Shown: positions 32,851 through 37,763 of the stretch, piece by piece
Layout of the letters: every line of letters begins with the position of its first letter
How positions within the stretch are numbered: the stretch's first letter is position 1
From: an uncultured Crocinitomix sp.
Lineage (GTDB): Bacteria > Bacteroidota > Bacteroidia > Flavobacteriales_D > Crocinitomicaceae
Direction of reading: 5' to 3'
Assembly (NCBI GenBank): GCA_905478225.1
Contig: CAJQHR010000038.1
Coordinates: 1 to 37,763, forward strand
DNA: 37,763 nt
The notes under the pieces: model-generated
The model's input: only the letters and a program-made list of their open reading frames with translations
Told to the model about the DNA's origin: nothing
The model's database searches: none
Made by a program: the position numbers and the translations under genes

Positions 32851-33636
32851 ATGAAACCTTGGGTAAAAAATACAATTTGGGTCTTATCAATAATCATTGT
32901 GATTATTCTGATGAGCTTCATTGATTCTACGCAGGAAAATAAAGTGATAGGATTGCCCGAAATTGATATCGAACTGCATGAAGATATGATATTCCTATCT
33001 GCGGAAGATGTTATGGAGCGTTTGTCTGACAAAGGTTTAGTATCCGAAGAGAAGAAATACAGTGAAGTTGATTTAGGTGCAATTGAGTCGTTTTTAGCAG
33101 GAATGCCTGAGGTTAAGGAAGTGCAGGTTTTTTCTTATTTAGGCGGTAAATGGACAATTGATATGACACTTAGAAGGCCTGTTGCGAGGATCTTTAATAT
33201 TGATGGGAGTAGCAGTTATTTAGATAAAGATGGGACATTGATGCCATTGTCTGATAATTATACTGCACACGTTTTAGCGGTGACGGGGAATATCAATGAG
33301 ACAGACTTTAGTAAAGACGTGAACATAATAATGAACAATGATAGTTTGAAAACTATTGAAATACTGGATGATTTGTACCAAATATCATCTTATGTTTGTT
33401 CTGATGAATTCCTTTCCGCCCAATTCACACAGGTACATATCAATACCTACAACGAATTTGAGCTAATACCAAGGGTAGGAAGTCAACGTGTTTTATTTGG
33501 AAAAGCAGAGGATATAGCCGGCAAGTTCAAAAAGCTTGAACTATTCTATACGGAAGGGATAAGTCGCGCTGGGTGGGAGCAATATGATACGATTAATGTA
33601 ATGTTTAAGAGCCAAATTGTGTGCTCAAAAAAATAA
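32851..33636 (+). CDS. ftsQ: Cell-division protein FtsQ/DivIB
   Basis: A 261-residue bitopic divisome protein. Short cytoplasmic tail (MKPWVKN), one membrane segment at about 8-23 (TIWVLSIIIVIILMSF), then a periplasmic part with a POTRA-like region (about 45-105; SEVDLGAIESFLAGMPEVKEVQVF) and the FtsQ beta domain (VARIFNIDGSSSYLDKDGTLMPLSDN). FtsQ recruits FtsL/FtsB and regulates FtsW-FtsI. It sits in the normal place between murC and ftsA. Similarity in this family is low, so the call combines topology, the DGTLMPL motif and position. Confidence 0.9.
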   Translation: MKPWVKNTIWVLSIIIVIILMSFIDSTQENKVIGLPEIDIELHEDMIFLSAEDVMERLSDKGLVSEEKKYSEVDLGAIESFLAGMPEVKEVQVFSYLGGKWTIDMTLRRPVARIFNIDGSSSYLDKDGTLMPLSDNYTAHVLAVTGNINETDFSKDVNIIMNNDSLKTIEILDDLYQISSYVCSDEFLSAQFTQVHINTYNEFELIPRVGSQRVLFGKAEDIAGKFKKLELFYTEGISRAGWEQYDTINVMFKSQIVCSKK

Positions 33637-33646
33637 AAAAATTTGA

Positions 33647-33719
33647 TGTTAGATTTAGACTCGTTTAATTCAAAGTCTATCATCTTTTATTTAACAGCGT
33701 AAGCATCTAACAGCTATAA
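33647..33719 (+). repeat. Nested inverted repeats in the ftsQ-ftsA spacer, with a diverged leader copy
   Basis: TAGACT (33656-33661) pairs with AGTCTA (33674-33679). Outside it, TGTTAGAT (33647-33654) pairs with ATCTAACA (33705-33712), so the region can fold as a two-tier stem. The 3' arm lies within a degenerate copy of the leader element (AGCGTAAGCATCTAACAGC, 33695-33713), and the 5' arm is an inverted partial copy of it. Confidence 0.4.
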
Positions 33720-33805
33720 AAAAGAATATAAAGATAGAAGATTGAAGTGCGAAGATCTATGGTGTCGATTACAAGTAAACTTGAGTCGAACATCTATTAT
33801 CAAAA

Positions 33806-33830
33806 AGCGAAGTGATCTAATATCTATTAA
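33806..33830 (+). repeat. CTAA leader element before ftsA
   Basis: AGCGAAGTGATCTAA followed by TATCTATTAA, ending 11 nt before the ftsA ATG. Apart from one substitution it has the same first 15 bases as the ftsQ copy. Confidence 0.55.
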
Positions 33831-33841
33831 ATAAGATTAGT

Positions 33842-35131
33842 ATGTCAGAAATTGTTGTAGGATTAGATATTGGAACCACTAAGATTGCCTGCATTGTTGG
33901 AAGAAAGACCGAACATGATAAGATTGAGATTTTATCTATGGGTAAATCCGAGAGTGTTGGGGTTACTCGTGGTGTAGTTTCAAATATTGAAAAAACAGTA
34001 CAATCTATTCGTGCTGCAGTTGAAGAAGCTGAAGGTAAAGTGGATGGCGAATTGCAGGTACGTGTTGTAAATGTGGGTATTGCTGGTCAGCATATTAACA
34101 GTTTGCAGCACCGTGGCATGTTAATTCGTGGCAATCTGGATCGAGAAATTGATCAAACAGATGTGGATGCATTGATTGAGGATATGTACAAACTGGTAAT
34201 GCAACCGGGTGAAGAAATTATTCACGTACTCCCACAAGAATATATTGTGGACTCTGAACAGGGAATTAAAGATCCAATTGGTATGGCTGGTGTTCGTCTT
34301 GAGGCGAACTTCCATATCATTACAGGACAAATTGCTGCTGCCAAAAATATTAAAAAATGTGTTGATAAAGGCGGCTTAGAAGTAGATGAAATGATTTTAG
34401 AACCATTGGCATCTTCTGAAGCAGTGTTAAGCGAAGAGGAAAAAGAAGCTGGTGTTGTATTGGTGGATATAGGTGGTGGAACAACTGATATTGCAATGTT
34501 CCAAGATGGCATTATTCGTCACACGGCTGTAATTCCTTTTGGAGGGAATATTATTTCTGAAGATATCAAAGAGGGCTGTACAATAATGAAGCGTCAAGCA
34601 GAATTGTTGAAGGTTAAATTTGGTTCAGCTTTAGCGAGTGAGTGTCAAGAGAATGAGATTGTTTGCATTCCTGGTTTAAGAGGTCGTGAACCGAAAGAGA
34701 TTTCTGTTCGCAATTTAGCTTCTATCATTCAAGCGAGAATGGAAGAGATTATTGAACACGTTTATTACGAGATCAAAAACTCTGGATTCGAAAAGAAATT
34801 AATTGGAGGAATTGTAGTAACGGGCGGTGGTGCTCAATTAAAGCACATCACTCAATTGTTCGAATATATTACAGGAATGGATACAAGAATTGGATATCCA
34901 AACGAACATCTTGCACCAACCACTATGGTGGACAATATTACCAGTCCAATGTATGCAACAGGGATTGGTCTTGTGATTAAAGGATTTCAGGATTCTTATA
35001 GAAATATTGGAGCAGAATCAGATACAAGAAACAGCGATAATGCGGCGAAGAATCACTCGTCAAAAACAAAAGGTAGTTTCTTCGAAAAGATTTTAACCAA
35101 GAGTAGAACCTGGTTTGAGGAGGAAGATTAA
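33842..35131 (+). CDS. ftsA: Cell-division ATPase FtsA
   Basis: An actin-like protein that tethers FtsZ filaments to the membrane and recruits downstream division proteins. 429 residues. VVGLDIGTTKIACIVG at 5-20 is the phosphate-1 motif. VVLVDIGGGTTDIAMF near 206-221 is phosphate-2. GGIVVTGGGAQLKHI near 321-335 is the adenosine motif. The C-terminal end (GSFFEKILTKSRTWFEEED) is an amphipathic helix, the membrane-targeting sequence. Length is normal for the phylum. It has a 205-nt leader with repeat elements, which may include its own promoter, though I see no clear one. ftsZ follows after 234 nt. Confidence 0.97.
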   Translation: MSEIVVGLDIGTTKIACIVGRKTEHDKIEILSMGKSESVGVTRGVVSNIEKTVQSIRAAVEEAEGKVDGELQVRVVNVGIAGQHINSLQHRGMLIRGNLDREIDQTDVDALIEDMYKLVMQPGEEIIHVLPQEYIVDSEQGIKDPIGMAGVRLEANFHIITGQIAAAKNIKKCVDKGGLEVDEMILEPLASSEAVLSEEEKEAGVVLVDIGGGTTDIAMFQDGIIRHTAVIPFGGNIISEDIKEGCTIMKRQAELLKVKFGSALASECQENEIVCIPGLRGREPKEISVRNLASIIQARMEEIIEHVYYEIKNSGFEKKLIGGIVVTGGGAQLKHITQLFEYITGMDTRIGYPNEHLAPTTMVDNITSPMYATGIGLVIKGFQDSYRNIGAESDTRNSDNAAKNHSSKTKGSFFEKILTKSRTWFEEED

Positions 35132-35235
35132 AAAAAAAGAAATAATACTTAGTGACTAGTATCAAGACTTTAATAATAAGGTTTGTGCTGAGAATAAGTG
35201 ATAGAAATAAAAAATGATGAAATTGGTTTTAAGGC

Positions 35236-35276
35236 CATAACTCTTAATACTAAAGACTAATTACTAAATAAAAAAC
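35236..35276 (+). repeat. CTAA-type repeat in the ftsA-ftsZ spacer
   Basis: Successive units of the form TTAATACTAAAGACTAA and TTACTAAATAAA. Similar strings lie upstream of rbfA (9451-9490), murD (27501-27512) and ftsW (28900-28921). Here the unit lies about 90 nt before the ftsZ start rather than abutting it. Confidence 0.4.
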
Positions 35277-35365
35277 AAAGATTAAGTTCGAATAGATTGA
35301 ATGGAAAGCAGGATGTTTAGGTCAAAAAAAGTCTTTCTCCTTTTGATCAAGAGCAAATCGATCTT

Positions 35366-36979
35366 ATGTCTAAAAACAACGATATGGAATTTGATATACC
35401 AAAAGATCAATCATCAATCATCAAAGTGATCGGTGTAGGTGGTGGAGGCGGAAACGCGGTAAACCACATGTATAATCAGGGCATTAAAGGTGTTGATTTT
35501 GTGATTTGTAATACAGATCAACAAGCCTTAGATATTAGTCCTGTTCCAATTAAAATGCAATTGGGTGCTAGTCTTACCGAAGGTAGGGGAGCTGGTGCAA
35601 TTCCAGAAATTGGAAAGAATGCGGCAATTGAAAATATTGACGATATCAAGGCATTTTTACAAACCAATACAAAAATGGTGTTTATCACTGCTGGTATGGG
35701 AGGTGGCACTGGAACTGGCGCAGCTCCAGTAATTGCTAAGGTGGCGAAAGATATGGGCATCTTAACTGTTGGTATTGTTACAGTGCCATTTAGTTTTGAA
35801 GGGCGCAAAAGAAAATTACAAGCCGAGGAAGGATTGGAAGAAATGCGTAAAAACGTAGACACCTTATTAATCATTAATAATGATCGATTACGTGAAATGT
35901 TTGGAAACCTTTCTTTAGGAAATGCCTTTGCGCAAGCTGATGATGTATTGGCGATTGCGGCTAAAGGAATTGCGGAAGTGATTTCTGTAACTGGCATGGT
36001 GAACGTCGATTTTAATGATGTAAGCACAGTTATGCGTAATAGTGGTGTTGCCATAATGGGTTCTGCTGTTGCTGAGGGCGAAAACAGAGCTATTGAGGCC
36101 GTGCGAACTTCTCTCGCATCTCCTTTATTGAACGATAATGATATCCAAGGCGCGAAGTATGTGCTACTAAATATTACTTACGGAAGTAAAGAAATTTTAA
36201 TGGATGAAATTGGTGAGATTACCGATTATATTCAAGATGAAGCGGGAGCAACGGCTGATGTTATTTGGGGTCATGGACATGATGATTCTTTAGGAGATGG
36301 AATTTGTGTGACATTAATCGCTACAGGTTTTAATTCTCAGCCAATTACTGGTTTTGAAAAGGCGCCTGAGAAAAAGGTGGTAAGTCTAGAGGATGAGAAT
36401 GTACCAACTATGATTTCTAAGCCGATTGAAAAACCAATCGAAAAACCAACGCAATCAAATGCTTGGCAAGAAACCAAGAAGGAAGCACCTGTAGAACTGA
36501 AAGAAGAGGTTGAAGAACCATTTTTAAAAACTGAAGAGCCTGCAGAAGATGAAGCGCAGACAGAAATTAATTGGACATTTACGTCTGAATCTGCAAAGTC
36601 TGAAGCACTTCCCGAAACTCCGAAAGCTGAAACAGAAGAAACGGATGAAGTTGTTCGTCATTATTTAACAGATGACTTGGAAGAGAAAGTGGAAATGAAT
36701 ACAGTAAAGCCGAAGCAAGTTTTACCGCAAGAAGAACAGCAAGCAAGAGCGAAAGAAAGAATGGAACGTATCCAAGCTTACACTTCGAAATTGAAGTCTT
36801 CAACAGGTATTTCTGATTTGGAAAAAGAACCAGCTTACAAACGTAAAAACATTCAAATTGATGACTTACCTCATTCGTCTGAGGAGAGCATGAGCAAATT
36901 CACATTATCTGGTGATAGTGATGGAGAAGCTGGTGGATTAAAAGACAACAATTCGTTTTTACATGATAATGTAGACTAG
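35366..36979 (+). CDS. ftsZ: Cell-division GTPase FtsZ
   Basis: The tubulin homologue that forms the Z ring. 537 residues. The GTPase core spans about 15-325, with the tubulin signature GGGTGTG at 112-118, NTDQQAL near 49-55 and the T7-loop region NVDFNDV. A long acidic linker, about 335-480, contains the micro-repeat KPIEKPIEKP and many Glu residues. The C-terminal block (QIDDLPHSSEESMSKFTLS, and NNSFLHDNVD at the very end) looks like the phylum's conserved tail, which binds FtsA. The ATG at 35366 gives a normal N terminus. It is the last gene of the division cluster and is followed by a terminator. Confidence 0.98.
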   Translation: MSKNNDMEFDIPKDQSSIIKVIGVGGGGGNAVNHMYNQGIKGVDFVICNTDQQALDISPVPIKMQLGASLTEGRGAGAIPEIGKNAAIENIDDIKAFLQTNTKMVFITAGMGGGTGTGAAPVIAKVAKDMGILTVGIVTVPFSFEGRKRKLQAEEGLEEMRKNVDTLLIINNDRLREMFGNLSLGNAFAQADDVLAIAAKGIAEVISVTGMVNVDFNDVSTVMRNSGVAIMGSAVAEGENRAIEAVRTSLASPLLNDNDIQGAKYVLLNITYGSKEILMDEIGEITDYIQDEAGATADVIWGHGHDDSLGDGICVTLIATGFNSQPITGFEKAPEKKVVSLEDENVPTMISKPIEKPIEKPTQSNAWQETKKEAPVELKEEVEEPFLKTEEPAEDEAQTEINWTFTSESAKSEALPETPKAETEETDEVVRHYLTDDLEEKVEMNTVKPKQVLPQEEQQARAKERMERIQAYTSKLKSSTGISDLEKEPAYKRKNIQIDDLPHSSEESMSKFTLSGDSDGEAGGLKDNNSFLHDNVD

Positions 36980-37034
36980 TTCAAAATCAACTTTGTAAAA
37001 TACCCAAATTAATTAGTGGTATAACCAATTTTAG

Positions 37035-37075
37035 AAAGTGCCTCTCGATTTCGATCAGAGGCACTTTGGTTTTGT
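37035..37075 (+). terminator. Intrinsic terminator after ftsZ
   Basis: AAAGTGCCTCT at 37035-37045 and AGAGGCACTTT at 37057-37067 form a perfect 11-bp stem with an 11-nt loop, followed by GGTTTTG. It is the strongest hairpin in the window and lies 55 nt after the ftsZ stop, closing the division cluster. The T-run is short. Confidence 0.85.
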
Positions 37076-37281
37076 CAAAGCGAGCTGTGAAGGTTTTGCA
37101 ATCCTGCAGGTTGAGCGCTAAAACATCCGCACCCCATAAATCACCCTCCCAATCCATACAAAATTACTATCTTCGTTTTCCTTTATAAAAGGTGAATTAA
37201 AATAAAACGACACATTTCAATAACCGGAACGGCAGTAAAGGTTATTAGCACATAACATAAGAATAAGTCTTTTATCTAAGG

Positions 37282-37305
37282 GCGAAGCGATCTAAAATCT
37301 AAAAA
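37282..37305 (+). repeat. CTAA leader element before the YqeY-domain gene
   Basis: GCGAAGCGATCTAA followed by AATCTAAAAA, abutting the ATG at 37306. It shares its first 14 bases exactly with the ftsQ copy at 32823-32846, although it lies beyond the ftsZ terminator in a different transcription unit. Confidence 0.6.
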
Positions 37306-37755
37306 ATGAACTTAACAGAAAGAATAAACGCCGACATAAAAACAGCAATGAAAGCCCGTGAAAAAGAAAAATTAGCGGCATTACGTGATGTGAAGTCTAA
37401 ACTGCTTTTAGAAGCAACAAGCACTGGCAGTAGTAAAGTGACTGAAGAAGCTGCAAATAGTATTGTGGTGAAGCTTTATAAGCAGCGTATGGATACCTAC
37501 GAACTTTATATGAAAGAAGGTCGTGAGGATTTGGCAGTGGATGAAAAATTCCAAGCTGAAGTCATTAAAGAATATATGCCAGAGATGATGTCTGAAGATG
37601 ACGTGCGTAAAATCGTGCAAGAAAAAATTACAGCTTCTGGCGCAACTGGTCCTCAGGATATGGGGAAAGTAATGGGGCCAATTATGGGCCAATTGAAAGG
37701 TAAAGCTGACGGTAAAATGATTTCAAATCTTGTCAAAGAAGAGTTGAATAAATAA
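37306..37755 (+). CDS. GatB/YqeY domain protein
   Basis: A 149-residue stand-alone YqeY-type protein. This domain also forms the C-terminal tRNA-binding tail of GatB in the Glu-tRNA(Gln) amidotransferase. Visible family blocks: NADIKTAMKAREKEKLAALRDVKSKLLLEA (about 8-37), YKQRMDTYELYMKEGREDLA, and IKEYMPEMMSEDDVRKIV with MGKVMGPIMGQLKGKADGKMIS near the C terminus. It is all-helical and cytoplasmic. The cellular role of stand-alone YqeY is not settled; a tRNA or amidotransferase-related task is only an inference. The gene is complete, with its stop 8 nt before the window ends, and is separated from ftsZ by a terminator. Confidence 0.93.
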   Translation: MNLTERINADIKTAMKAREKEKLAALRDVKSKLLLEATSTGSSKVTEEAANSIVVKLYKQRMDTYELYMKEGREDLAVDEKFQAEVIKEYMPEMMSEDDVRKIVQEKITASGATGPQDMGKVMGPIMGQLKGKADGKMISNLVKEELNK

Positions 37756-37763
37756 AACGCAAC

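Larger units (their letters stand above)
36980..37305. other. Intergenic region after ftsZ
   Basis: No credible gene in 326 nt. It contains the ftsZ terminator (37035-37075) and, at the far end, a copy of the CTAA leader element abutting the next start. I see no complete promoter match, although ACTATCTTCG near 37165 is close to a -7 element. Confidence 0.6.

Noticed and set aside
35518-36054. Long open frame antisense to ftsZ (178 codons)
   Set aside because: It lies wholly inside the conserved ftsZ GTPase core on the other strand; the product is low-complexity and resembles no family. A shadow of codon bias.

Overview
The window is a chromosomal segment of an AT-rich member of the Bacteroidota, most likely order Flavobacteriales. 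Four things point there: the mraZ-to-ftsZ cluster with its Bacteroidota gene order and a PASTA-tailed FtsI; a two-gene MetH; a TonB-dependent receptor followed by DUF4249 lipoproteins; and start codons preceded by A-rich sequence rather than Shine-Dalgarno sites, with promoter matches to TTG-N18/19-TAnnTTTG. I see no tRNA, rRNA, IS element, prophage or CRISPR array.

Layout. Positions 1-2400 are accessory: a lipoprotein with two anti-sigma-K-like modules (minus), then a plus-strand frame broken by two in-frame stops and ending in a small membrane protein. Positions 2475-6990 are a minus-strand methionine operon: promoter, SAM-I riboswitch, metH N-terminal half, a QueF-like T-fold protein without the catalytic cysteine, and metH C-terminal half. 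Positions 7195-9259 (minus) hold an MsbA-like ABC exporter and a doubtful small ORF. Positions 9509-13124 (plus) hold rbfA, a LolC/E-type permease and a secreted S9 peptidase. Positions 13259-14979 (minus) hold a LytTR response regulator and its LytS-type kinase. Divergent from them, 15232-20029 (plus), are a TonB-dependent receptor and three tandem DUF4249 lipoproteins; the second lipoprotein carries a run of ten G. A small RDD membrane protein (minus) closes this region.

From 20838 to 36979 runs the complete division and cell-wall cluster: mraZ, rsmH, ftsL-like, ftsI, murE, mraY, murD, ftsW, murG, murC, ftsQ, ftsA, ftsZ, ending at a strong hairpin terminator. A GatB/YqeY-domain gene follows. 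The first half (mraZ to mraY) is tightly packed with overlapping genes. The second half (murD to ftsZ) has 26-234 nt gaps, and several of these gaps end in a recurring CTAA-rich leader just before the start codon.

How the genes work together: murE, murD, murC, mraY and murG build lipid II; ftsW and ftsI polymerise and cross-link it; ftsL, ftsQ, ftsA and ftsZ form the divisome; mraZ probably regulates the cluster. The MetH halves together rebuild cobalamin-dependent methionine synthase under SAM control. The most unusual items are the cysteine-less QueF-like protein between the MetH halves, the G10 tract in a surface lipoprotein gene, the broken frame near 1740, candidate LytTR and MraZ operator sites, and the repeated leader element.
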